From Synechococcus sp. WH 8101 (GTDB lineage Bacteria > Cyanobacteriota > Cyanobacteriia > PCC-6307 > Cyanobiaceae): DNA of 64,000 nucleotides. Below the pieces are notes generated by a model, which saw nothing but the letters and a program-made list of their open reading frames with translations, ran no database searches and was not told the DNA's origin. Where the stretch lies: NCBI RefSeq assembly GCF_004209775.1, contig NZ_CP035914.1, positions 992,001-1,056,000 on the forward strand, written 5' to 3'. Each line of letters opens with the position of its first letter. Positions within the stretch are counted from its first letter, which is position 1. Both the position numbers and the translations under genes were made by a program. Positions 50,979 through 58,631 of the stretch are shown here, piece by piece.

Positions 50979-51143
50979 ATGAACAGGAGCAGGCGCTTGG
51001 GGTGGAGCACCGTCGCTGCGCTGGGCCTGATGCTCTCGATGGCGAGTTACCTGGTGCTCCAGGATGGTGCACTGCCCAAGAAAAAGAAGCCGGTGGCGGT
51101 GATCACCAGCAAAGAGATTGTCAAGAAGACCGGCCGCCAGTGA
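50979..51143 (+). CDS. Small single-pass membrane protein
   Basis: A 54-residue protein: basic start MNRSRRLGW, a membrane helix STVAALGLMLSMASYLVLQD and a lysine-rich tail (LPKKKKPVAVITSKEIVKKT). Function unknown. Confidence 0.5.
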   Translation: MNRSRRLGWSTVAALGLMLSMASYLVLQDGALPKKKKPVAVITSKEIVKKTGRQ

Positions 51144-51229
51144 GCTGAGGGGATCAGCTTTGATCAACCAGTGCCAGCTAGGTCGGATGCTTGACCGTGA
51201 CTTCCAGGGAAGTCACGCCACTACGTGTC

Positions 51230-52493
51230 CAGGGCCGCCTAAAAGTCTGTCCCTGTAGTCCTTGGCGGGCCTGTCACCATTGGGTTTCGTCAGCGGGTCT
51301 CACCGCTCCCGATGCCCGAAACCGCCTCCGTTGCAGCTGATCTGAGCGCACCGGATGATCTGATCAACTTTCTCAAGGCCATTCCCGACGGCCGCTACCG
51401 GCGTGGCGTGCGTTACCCGCAGTGGTTCCTGCTGTTGGTGGCGGTGCTTGGGATCCTGAGCGGCTGCAGGAGCTCTCGCGATCTGGAGGCTTTTGCCAAG
51501 CGGCACCGGGAGGCGCTGAACCAGGCCCTGGACCTGAACTTCAAGCGCTGGCCGTCAGATGCCACCTTCCTTTACCTGTTCAATAAGGCGCATCTTCAGC
51601 AGTTTGGCGAGGTGCTGCAGGCCTGGATGATCAGCCAGATCCCAGGTGGCGCCGAGGGTCTGGACCAACTGGTCTGCGACGGGAAAACCCTGCGGGGCTC
51701 CGCCATCGAGACAGATGACGGCAACCACCGGTTCGTTGCCCAGGTCACCGTCTACGCCCGAGCCCTTGGGGTGGCGTTGGCCCAGACGACCTATGACACC
51801 CACGAGTCCAGTGAGAAGGCAGCGCTCAAGGAGCTGCTCAGCACGCTTGATCTCAATGGCGTCCTGATCCAGGCCGACGCACTGCACACGACACAGGCGT
51901 TTTTCGCTGGTGCCTGGAGCAGGGGGCCGACCTCCTGTTGACCGTCAAATCCAACCAAAAGATCCTGTACCGGCAGATCGGCTGCCAGTTCGAGGGAAAG
52001 CGCAAGATCCCTTTTGCAGCAACGGATGTCGAGAAGCGGCACGGACGCCAGACACGCTGGGAACTCAAGGCCAAAGAGGCGCCAGAGCACATCAAGGCGA
52101 ACTGGCCAGGCAGCGCCTGGATCGTGGAGGTGATCACCAGCAGCACGACCCTCAAAGGCAAGCGGGACATCGCCTGCCACAGATTCATCACCAGCCTGCG
52201 CACCACACCAGATGCTCTGCTGCGACTGGTCCGTCAGCGATGGAGCATTGAGAACGAGTGGCACTGGGTGCGCGATACGCAGCTCGGTGAGGACGCACAC
52301 CGCTACACCAATCGGACCGGTGTCGGCGTGTTCTCCTTCCTGCGAACCGTGGTGATGAACCTGCTGCGCCGTGGTGGCTATCGCTCAATCCGCCAGGGCT
52401 TCCGGGAGCTGGCCTACGACATCAAAGGGATGCTGGCGTTGGGTGGGGTTCGGCTCGCGCAGGCGAATTCCGAATGACTTTCAGGCAGCCCTG
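51230..52493 (+). mobile_element. ISAs1-family insertion sequence with 10-bp target duplication
   Basis: The element is 1264 bp. Its ends are imperfect inverted repeats: cagggccgcctaaaagtc at the left and, read inwards, cagggctgcctgaaagtc at the right. Both sides are flanked by actacgtgtc (51220-51229 and 52494-52503). The transposase inside is of the DDE ISAs1 type but frameshifted. The right-hand duplication contains the stop codon of the DUF4177 gene, so insertion just spared that gene. Confidence 0.88.
51312..52477 (+). pseudogene. ISAs1-family transposase with a -1 frameshift
   Basis: The first frame (51312-51941) encodes the N-terminal part: LINFLKAIPDGRYRRGVRYP, LVCDGKTLRGSAI with the first catalytic Asp, and LIQADALHTTQAF with the second. 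The frame is then lost near 51901-51906; one added base restores FFRWCLEQGADLLLTVKSNQ and joins the second frame (51938-52477), which holds QRWSIENEWHWVRDTQLGED with the catalytic Glu. The full product would be about 388 residues. A five-T run at the site makes a true mutation or a sequencing error possible. Confidence 0.82.
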
Positions 52494-52494
52494 A

Positions 52495-52749
52495 CTACGT
52501 GTCCAGAGAGCGGCGCAGCGTGTAGTAGTGGAACACCATCCCGCCCGATCCATCTTGGTGGATCACATGGGTCACCAGCTCCCAGCCCTCCTTGCCGAGT
52601 GAGTCGAACAGCTGCGGAACGGTTGGCATCGTTTTGCTGTCTGCCCAGCGTGTCAGGCGTTCACCGTCCACATCGAGGACGTCGATCTCCTGCGTGATGC
52701 CACGCCCCCTGTAGTTGAGGCGAATGTGCTTGTAGCGCCACTGGGCCAT
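52495..52749 (-). CDS. DUF4177-like protein
   Basis: An 84-residue protein: MAQWRYKHIRLNYRGRGITQ, FDSLGKEGWELVTHVIHQDG, then FHYYTLRRSL. The pattern of a first strand, an LxxLGKEGWELV helix-strand and a FHYYxLKRP-like end is DUF4177. It lies 26 bp behind the double-glycine peptide gene on the same strand, so the two are probably co-transcribed. Confidence 0.75.
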   Translation of the reverse strand: MAQWRYKHIRLNYRGRGITQEIDVLDVDGERLTRWADSKTMPTVPQLFDSLGKEGWELVTHVIHQDGSGGMVFHYYTLRRSLDT

Positions 52750-52775
52750 GATTTGCTCGTCTCCGATCGGGTGGA

Positions 52776-52955
52776 CTACCAGGCGATGGTCTGCAGCGGA
52801 TCTTCCGGCTCGTTGGGCTTCTGAAACACCCCCAGGTTGCCCGCCTGGGCCTGATTCTCGATCGTGATCGCTGCGCCACCCACCACGTCCTCCAGCTCCT
52901 GGTCCGAGACGGTGGAGTGTTGTGCGGGGGGATCGGTACTTCGTTGTTCAGTCAT
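52776..52955 (-). CDS. Double-glycine leader peptide (bacteriocin-like), no cysteine
   Basis: A 59-residue peptide. The leader MTEQRSTDPPAQHSTVSDQE, LEDVVGG ends in the double-glycine site at 26-27, with the S-x-x-E-L-E-x-V-x-G-G pattern recognised by C39-type export peptidases. The 32-residue core (AAITIENQAQAGNLGVFQKP, NEPEDPLQTIAW) has no Cys and few Ser/Thr, so it is not a lanthipeptide. It could be an exported peptide signal or unmodified bacteriocin. No transporter is nearby. Confidence 0.7.
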   Translation of the reverse strand: MTEQRSTDPPAQHSTVSDQELEDVVGGAAITIENQAQAGNLGVFQKPNEPEDPLQTIAW

Positions 52956-53109
52956 GGGCGCATTCGGTGCCGCTGATTCCACATTGCCCCATCCGGCCGA
53001 TCTCCCCTTTGGAGCGACACCATCCTGGCGATACCCCGACGCCATATTGCTGGCGGCCGAACGGGATGGAGAGGCGTCAACTTTCCTGGCAGAGGGGGGG
53101 GGGTTGAGT

Positions 53110-53226
53110 TCACAGACTCTCGAGCAACCGCTTCAGGCGCACCAGTTGGTAGCGGTTGGTGCCTGAGGGCGTTGCGTCGTAATTCGCCTGATGCCAGCGG
53201 CGTTGGGCCTCAAGGCCGCGACGCAC
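53110..53226 (-). CDS. Small NRYQLVRLxRLL family protein (copy 2, short)
   Basis: A 38-residue frame from GTG 53226: RRGLEAQRRWHQANYDATPS, then NRYQLVRLKRLLESL. It matches residues 19-55 of the protein at 36796-36963. An in-frame stop three codons before the GTG removes the N-terminal extension, so it is a short form or a truncated copy. A run of ten G lies at 53094-53103. Confidence 0.5.
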   Translation of the reverse strand: MRRGLEAQRRWHQANYDATPSGTNRYQLVRLKRLLESL

Positions 53227-53362
53227 AGGTTGATGTCAAGGCACCAAGGCACCAAAGCACAACAGAGCCTATGTTGTAAGGCATAGGGCGCAATCTGACG
53301 TTTCTTCAGCGACAGAAGAGAATGGTGTTGTTAGTTTTGAGGTTTCTGTTAGCAGCGTGTGT

Positions 53363-53521
53363 ATGAGACTAGATCCGAACCAATTTCCACGCCGTGTTGA
53401 GATTGACGTGCCTGAGCGGGTGCTCAATTGGGTGCGTCAGAAGTCAGCGGAGACTGGCCGTGACCAAGATGAGATCCTGCTGGAGCTTCTGAATCGGGGC
53501 CTGCAGCAGGAGGAGCCGTGA
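53363..53521 (+). CDS. Small ribbon-helix-helix protein (TGRDxxEILLELL family, copy 1)
   Basis: A 52-residue protein: RRVEIDVPERVLNWVRQKSA, ETGRDQDEILLELLNRGLQQ. The strand-helix-helix pattern is RHH-like. The copy at 55012-55185 shares ETGRD/KTGRD-xx-EILLELL-xx-GL. Possible antitoxin or DNA-binding protein; no toxin adjoins. Confidence 0.6.
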   Translation: MRLDPNQFPRRVEIDVPERVLNWVRQKSAETGRDQDEILLELLNRGLQQEEP

Positions 53522-53725
53522 GTGGTCCACCGGGCCTCAACTGGACTGAAGCCAGGCGTCCCAATGGTCAACATTGTGGAGCAAAGCTACCGCAACACCC
53601 AGCTTTCGGTGCCCTGCATCTCAGATGAACTCGCAGCGGAATGCAGCATCATTGATACAAATAATCTCTAGAAGTAAAATCGTGTCGAGAGTGTCTATTC
53701 TGCGGTTGATTTCCTGTGAGGTGAC

Positions 53726-54493
53726 ATGCCGTTTGGAGATGGATCTCTTGCCCAAAAGTTAGATGATGTTTTTGGTGAGTCGTATTGGCTAAATGCTGCA
53801 GTTTTGTTTGTTGCGATAAACCTTCGTATGCTTCTGGTAGTCACCTTAGTTGGCTGGCCTTTACGCCGATCGTTGTCAAACCTCAACACCGATATCCAAG
53901 GTGACACGAAGCTTGGCTTTCTCTCCACGGCTGTCTTTGCCGGTGTACTGGCAGGCTCGATCAAGCTGTATGCGATGGGCCTAACTAGGGTTTACTTGGA
54001 TCCCGGTCAATATGGTTGGATCTACATACCGTGCAGCTATTTGATTGTCCTTCTTGTGCAGGATACCGTCTTTTATTTTATGCATCGACTCTTTCATTAC
54101 CCGCAGTTGTATTGGTTGACGCATCGCGGCCACCATCGCTCCAAGCAACCCTCTCCTTGGACCTCCTTTGCCCTGGATCCAATCGAATCTTTGGTGCATT
54201 CTTTGCTGCTTGTAATGTTAGTGATTCTGCTGCCGCTTCATCTGGTCACTATTCTTGCGGTCCTCACCACCATGAGCGCCTGGGCCATGGTGAATCACTT
54301 GAGCCCTGAGATCTTGCCACGCTGGTTTCCACATCATTGGCTTGGCGACTGGATCATTGGGCCAGTTCACCATTCCATTCATCACAAGTATCACAACAGG
54401 CATTATGGCCTTTATTTCACGCTGTGGGATCGGCTAATGAACACCCAAGATCCTCGTTATCCAATCCAGATCCAGCAATCCCCTTCCCTCTAG
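53726..54493 (+). CDS. Membrane fatty-acid hydroxylase / sterol desaturase family protein
   Basis: A 255-residue membrane protein with the di-iron histidine boxes H120-RLF-H124, H133-RG-HH137 and HHSIHHKYHNRHYG near 215-228, and four or five hydrophobic helices. The family uses oxygen to hydroxylate or desaturate lipids, carotenoids or sterols. The codons are A/T-richer than the neighbours. The substrate cannot be told from sequence. Confidence 0.88.
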   Translation: MPFGDGSLAQKLDDVFGESYWLNAAVLFVAINLRMLLVVTLVGWPLRRSLSNLNTDIQGDTKLGFLSTAVFAGVLAGSIKLYAMGLTRVYLDPGQYGWIYIPCSYLIVLLVQDTVFYFMHRLFHYPQLYWLTHRGHHRSKQPSPWTSFALDPIESLVHSLLLVMLVILLPLHLVTILAVLTTMSAWAMVNHLSPEILPRWFPHHWLGDWIIGPVHHSIHHKYHNRHYGLYFTLWDRLMNTQDPRYPIQIQQSPSL

Positions 54494-54801
54494 CTTTCAC
54501 AAGTCGCCATCGGCGAAAAGTCTTTCAAGCTTTCTTTGGCTTATCGTGCTATCATTATAAAGCAAAATAACTGAATCCCGAAGCGCATTCCTTGTGCCTG
54601 GACGTTCGATTTCTGTTTTGTGACTATGAATAAAATCAGGTTTATCCCCGTCTCGCATAGACCCTTGTGTCGTGAGTCGAGATGGTTTAAGGTTGTCGAA
54701 GTTAGTTGTTTTATTTTCCCTTGAGCAATATTTAGAATTATTTAATGTTTGTTTTGGGCATGGCGTTTCTTCTAAGGTTTGCCCATCTTCGAGGCTTTCT
54801 C
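54494..54801. other. A/T-rich gene-free interval
   Basis: About 300 bp, markedly A/T-rich. No gene or hairpin terminator was identified. It may carry the promoter of the next gene. Confidence 0.4.
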
Positions 54802-54990
54802 ATGTCGCCAGCCGATCTGTCCAGTGAATTCTTTCTTGGGTCAAGAATTCCAAAGCGAGTCACTGTGACCATCCCGTATTTTGTTCATGAGCAAATGATA
54901 AAAAGGAGTAATCTGGAGGGGCGATCGATGAGCAATCTTGCTGCTTATCTCATCGAACGAGCTTTGGATGGCAGTGGTTGCGTTGAGTGA
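54802..54990 (+). CDS. Ribbon-helix-helix protein
   Basis: A 62-residue protein: RIPKRVTVTIPYFVHEQMIK, then GRSMSNLAAYLIERAL, the CopG-type strand plus two helices (S-x-S-N-L-A-A-x-L-I-E). The start at ATG 54802 was chosen because the 19 codons before it are unlike the family. It is convergent with the RHH gene at 55012. Confidence 0.65.
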   Translation: MSPADLSSEFFLGSRIPKRVTVTIPYFVHEQMIKRSNLEGRSMSNLAAYLIERALDGSGCVE

Positions 54991-55011
54991 TTGCTGTGGG
55001 GCTGGGCTTGG

Positions 55012-55185
55012 TTACTGCTGGCCGAATCCCAGCCCTTTGTCTAGTAGCTCAAGAAGGATTTCATTTGGATCTCGCCCGGTTTTCTCGGCAATCTTTTCTA
55101 TTTCAATCGATACTCGCTCGGGGAGCTCTATCTCGATCTTCTGAGGAAGTTTTAAATGATCTAGCTTGTAGTCGTTGTCATTCAT
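55012..55185 (-). CDS. Small ribbon-helix-helix protein (TGRDxxEILLELL family, copy 2)
   Basis: A 57-residue protein: LPQKIEIELPERVSIEIEKI, AEKTGRDPNEILLELLDKGL. It matches the protein at 53363 across the whole RHH part. Its stop lies 22 bp from the convergent stop of the RHH gene at 54802. Confidence 0.65.
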   Translation of the reverse strand: MNDNDYKLDHLKLPQKIEIELPERVSIEIEKIAEKTGRDPNEILLELLDKGLGFGQQ

Positions 55186-55727
55186 AGTCTTCGTCTAGTT
55201 TTTTCAACTACCATTTTAGCAAGGTTTTTCTCCCACTCAGCGAAGTATTCCAGGAATTCTTGTGATTTATGATACAAAATGTGTTTGCGGTGTTGGCCTG
55301 CTAGCTGAGTTGATGTTTCGTTCAGGCCTCAAAGCAAGGTCCCGATGAGCGTGGGCAGGGTCCGGAAGGGTGATCGCGCGTAGCTATGCAGGGAGGGGCT
55401 TGGCGTCTGGATTGTCCCTCCTGTCGTTGTTGTTTCTGGCCTCCAGCTTCTACATCGATTGGCTCTCTGTGCGTGGACGATGCTCAACCCGTCGCATGGC
55501 TCTGCGTTCATCTCTTTGCATTAACGGATCACCCTTGAGCATCAGATTGAGGAGGTCAGCATCTTTGCTTGCCAGTGTATTCATATCTGTCGATCAGCCG
55601 TCGTCCTGGTCAGTGATGTGACGATGTCGGAAGAGTCCGTCCCTTCAGTTCAGTGGTTGGGAGGGCCTTTCCCCGGCTGTATCGGGCCTGTGGCTTGTAT
55701 GACCTCAGGCCCGGCTGAGCACCTGGC
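55186..55727. other. Mostly gene-free interval
   Basis: About 540 bp. The only candidate is a 44-residue minus-strand frame at 55450-55584 (MNTLASKDADLLNLMLKGDP ... charged tail), with no similarity to support it. No RNA gene or strong hairpin was seen. Confidence 0.35.
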
Positions 55728-56198
55728 TTAGTTGCACCCCTGCACGGAGATGCGATAGGTGAAACCGGTGGCGGCCTGATCGGCAGTGGCCCCGATCTTG
55801 AAGTTCACCTGGCTCACGGTTTTCCCAGGCACCGCCTGCACATCCCACTGACGCCCAGTGCCAACCCCAGGAGTGAGGGAATCATTGACGACCTGCAGGT
55901 TCGAGCCATCGGTGAACTTGAGATAGGCCTGGATCGGATAGGTGGCGCTCACCGACGAATTGGCGGTGAAGAACAGCTTGTAGGAGCTGAAGGGCTGGGT
56001 CACGAAGAAATCCGTGTTCCAGTTGGGGCGGCTGAAAGGCAGCGGATTCCCAGGGCTGATCGTTTTGGTCACAATGTCGGTGACACCGTTCCCGCCCACG
56101 GGGGTCAGGAACTGGCAGCTCTGAGCGAAGGCGGGCTTTGCAGTCGTGAGCAGGCAGCCACTGGCGCAGACCACTGCAGCGCGTACAAGGGAACGCAT
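55728..56198 (-). CDS. Secreted protein of unknown function
   Basis: About 156 residues with a signal peptide (SLVRAAVVCASGCLLTTAKP, cleavage after AFA near residue 25) and a beta-rich mature part ending FTYRISVQGCN. Two Cys (mature start and penultimate region) could pair. ATG codons at 56204 and 56210 are also possible starts. Confidence 0.6.
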   Translation of the reverse strand: MRSLVRAAVVCASGCLLTTAKPAFAQSCQFLTPVGGNGVTDIVTKTISPGNPLPFSRPNWNTDFFVTQPFSSYKLFFTANSSVSATYPIQAYLKFTDGSNLQVVNDSLTPGVGTGRQWDVQAVPGKTVSQVNFKIGATADQAATGFTYRISVQGCN

Positions 56199-56235
56199 AG
56201 ACATCGGCATCTGCCCAGAGGTTAGGCGACGCCTT

Positions 56236-56547
56236 TCAGATCCCATCCTGCTCCTGCACATCGGCGCCGGATCCCACCTCGCTGGAGGCAGCCTGCCCAG
56301 GTCTCCAACCGCTGGCCCAGATCTCGCGGCAGCGGAGATTGAGTTCCTCTTGCTTCAATGACCAGAGCGTGAGGCAACGCTCCAGGTCATCTCTGATGTC
56401 CTGGGCACCGGGAAAATCTTTGTAGCGAATCAGCAACATCGCAGCGCGGGTGAGCTGCTCTGGCCCCGGGTCACCGGTGTGACCCAGGAGTGCATCCACT
56501 GCGTCCCGATCGGTGCGGTAAAGGGGATGGACCTGTTCGTCGCTCAT
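56236..56547 (-). CDS. Hypothetical helical protein
   Basis: A 103-residue protein from ATG 56547: HPLYRTDRDAVDALLGHTGD, EQLTRAAMLLIRYKDFPGAQ, DLERCLTLWSLKQEELNLRC. Helical, with no recognised domain. It lies on the same strand as, and upstream of, the secreted-protein gene. Confidence 0.55.
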   Translation of the reverse strand: MSDEQVHPLYRTDRDAVDALLGHTGDPGPEQLTRAAMLLIRYKDFPGAQDIRDDLERCLTLWSLKQEELNLRCREIWASGWRPGQAASSEVGSGADVQEQDGI

Positions 56548-56694
56548 TGGAGTTGCGGCTTGCCTAGGCACAGACTCTGCAGCAATCGTTCCGGAATCGC
56601 AGCTGCGCTGGCGGGCTCTTCTGTGGCAATGGGCACACCAGCTGAGTCTGACCATGGGCCAGAACGGAACCACCGTGATCAGGTTCTGGTGCCC

Positions 56695-57096
56695 ATGGAT
56701 AGCTCCAAAGCATTCGCCGCCATCGCCCTGGCCGCTGTGTCCTGGGACGGAACGCTCACGCAGGCAGGGTCACGCAGCTTGCGTCATGCACTCGACTATC
56801 GCCAACCCTTTGCCACCTATCCCGCAGACAAGATGGTGAGCCTGATGGATGAGTTGCTGCAGGCGCTCAGGCAACAGGGTGCGCAACGGCTGATGGTGAC
56901 AGCTTCAGAAGCCCTCAATCCGCAGCAACGACGCACGGCCTATGCGATGGCAGCGGAGATCATGCGCTCCGATGGTCCCTATCAGGATGATGAGCTGAAC
57001 ATCCTCAGTAATCTCGCCGAGGTCCTGATGGTGGATGCACGGCTCACCAACGAGATTCAAAGCACCATGAACCTGTTGCACGGCGAGCTGGGGTGA
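56695..57096 (+). CDS. TerB-like protein
   Basis: A 133-residue helical protein. AFAAIALAAVSWDGTLTQAG and AMAAEIMRSDGPYQDDELNI have the paired A-x-x-D-G-x(4-6)-E/D pattern of TerB metal-binding helices. The start at ATG 56695 follows from this; the frame upstream is not TerB-like. The EcsC-TerB protein at 9027 carries the same kind of domain. Confidence 0.65.
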   Translation: MDSSKAFAAIALAAVSWDGTLTQAGSRSLRHALDYRQPFATYPADKMVSLMDELLQALRQQGAQRLMVTASEALNPQQRRTAYAMAAEIMRSDGPYQDDELNILSNLAEVLMVDARLTNEIQSTMNLLHGELG

Positions 57097-57175
57097 GTTC
57101 CGCCATAAAAAAAAACCGGTCGACCTGGAAGGCCAACCGGGAGTCTCTGAGACTTCAAATCCGAAGCTTGACGCT

Positions 57176-57580
57176 TCAGGCTGCGCTCACCACGTCACCG
57201 GCGTCGCCCTCATTGCCATCTTCATCCACGGCACCCATGGGGATCAGCTTGATCTGCTTGCGACCCAGTTTAATTTCGAATTCATCGCCGGGTTCGAGAT
57301 CGAGCATGACCGTGTAGGCCTTGCCGATCAGCAGATTGCCGTTGCCCTGCACCTTGGCGATATAGCTGAGTTTGCGACCGCCCTTGCCGATGCCCTTGCT
57401 GGGAGCATCACCGAGGCTGACGCCTTTGGCCTCCAGGAGTGCTTCGTAAAAAGCGGTGAAATTCAGGCGCTCACCGCCGTCCTTTTTGGTGCTCACGTAG
57501 CCGCAGGCGCGCACGAGATCCGATTTGGACACGTCGCTGAGTTCTTTGACCTTGGTGAGCAGATCAGATCCGGTGAGCAT
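57176..57580 (-). CDS. cyAbrB transcriptional regulator
   Basis: A 134-residue protein: LTGSDLLTKVKELSDVSKSD, LVRACGYV, RLNFTAFYEALLEAKG, then the swapped-hairpin AbrB part YTVMLDLEPGDEFEIKLGRK. This is the C-terminal AbrB form found in all cyanobacteria, regulating carbon and nitrogen balance. ATG 57580 is the start that matches the family. An A-run at 57107-57115 beyond its stop may be part of a terminator, but the stem is imperfect. Confidence 0.9.
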   Translation of the reverse strand: MLTGSDLLTKVKELSDVSKSDLVRACGYVSTKKDGGERLNFTAFYEALLEAKGVSLGDAPSKGIGKGGRKLSYIAKVQGNGNLLIGKAYTVMLDLEPGDEFEIKLGRKQIKLIPMGAVDEDGNEGDAGDVVSAA

Positions 57581-57835
57581 GGCAACAGGTGAGTTGTTAT
57601 GTGCAAGATAACAGACAATCGCGCCGCTGACGATGCAAGGAACAATCCGGGAACGACGCAGTCCTGGTCGATCGAGTTGGCCATTTTGGATGCAGCCAGC
57701 GCCGGACGATGCGATCGCTGCGTGCTGATCTGGCGCTGGTGAACGCGTTGCGGATCCGATCCGATCCCGAAAACAGCCTGAAATCTGAGCCACTCCGCAG
57801 TGCTGCGCGGCATGGTGCAGAGATCGGAGACTGCC

Positions 57836-58030
57836 ATGTTCACGATCGAACGGATGTCGCCAGCGGGCTGGACGGCTGAAATCGAATGCAAGACTGAATT
57901 TCGCGCCTTCCTGAATGCCCGCACCAAGTGCATGGCCACCGGCCAGGTCTATCGCGTGATCACCGGCGATGGTGATGTGGCTTGTGTGATCACGCTGGAG
58001 GAGTGCAGACGCCAATTTCAGGCCCGTTGA
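57836..58030 (+). CDS. Small TG-YRV-DGDV family protein (copy 4)
   Basis: A 64-residue protein, the longest copy: MFTIERMSPAGWTAEIE, then KTEFRAFLNARTKCMATGQV, YRVITGDGDV, TLEECRRQFQAR. The last 45 residues align without gaps to the 50642 copy. ATG 57836 is a natural start. Confidence 0.65.
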   Translation: MFTIERMSPAGWTAEIECKTEFRAFLNARTKCMATGQVYRVITGDGDVACVITLEECRRQFQAR

Positions 58031-58148
58031 CGTGTGATCCTGTCCGTCGCTGACCTGGAGTTCCCGCGCTTAGCTGATCAACAGCCTCAGTTGGGAGTGG
58101 AGTTCACGCTGCAGGGCATGTCGGCAAGTCCTGGTTCTAGCGGTGCCG

Positions 58149-58592
58149 TCAGGGGCAGGCGTTTTGCGCCGCCTTGCGTAGAGCATCGGCCTTGCGCGCA
58201 GCCTCGGCGCCGCTGACGGTGAAGAACGGGACGTTCTGGTTGTTGATGTACAGCACGGGTTTGCTGGCTTTCAAATCCACCTCCGCCTGACGCCGGCAGC
58301 GTGCATAGGCGCCGTAATCAAGGCGATTCAGCTCGCTTTGGCTTTGGTCTTTTGCAGTGGTTTCAGTCCCCTGGTAGGCCAGGGACTCCAGCTGCGGACA
58401 GAGCTGCAGGCGCCGTTGGTGCACCAGCTTGACCTCTTCTCGCCAGGCCTGACGCGCCCGGTGATCCCGCTGCTCCTGAAGCCTGAGGCAGTGATCGGAA
58501 GCCTTCGTGGCGGCGATCGCCTGCGCGCCGAGCAGCCACGTCAGGAGGAGCAGCCAGGGATTGCTTCGAGTGGTGACAGAACGAACGGACAT
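58149..58592 (-). CDS. Secreted protein with basic helical body
   Basis: A 147-residue protein with a signal peptide (SNPWLLLLTWLLGAQAIAAT) and a charged body with four Cys (HCLRLQEQRDHRARQAWREE, RRLQLCPQL, YGAYARCRRQ, QNACP). Unknown family. ATG 58592 is the probable start. Confidence 0.6.
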   Translation of the reverse strand: MSVRSVTTRSNPWLLLLTWLLGAQAIAATKASDHCLRLQEQRDHRARQAWREEVKLVHQRRLQLCPQLESLAYQGTETTAKDQSQSELNRLDYGAYARCRRQAEVDLKASKPVLYINNQNVPFFTVSGAEAARKADALRKAAQNACP

Positions 58593-58631
58593 CAGGGCGT
58601 TGCCGAGGCAAGGTGTGGGGCTTGATGAGGC

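Noticed and set aside
51901-51941. Programmed frameshift in the transposase
   Set aside because: The family normally uses a single frame, and no A-rich slippery site or stimulator hairpin is evident; a one-base deletion explains it.
55370-55621. 83-residue plus-strand frame with a hydrophobic start
   Set aside because: No homology, no ribosome-binding site, and an overlapping minus-strand frame is equally plausible.
57100-57145. Terminator for the cyAbrB gene
   Set aside because: There is an A-run, but the stem (ccggt...accgg) has internal mismatches, so it was not called as a feature.
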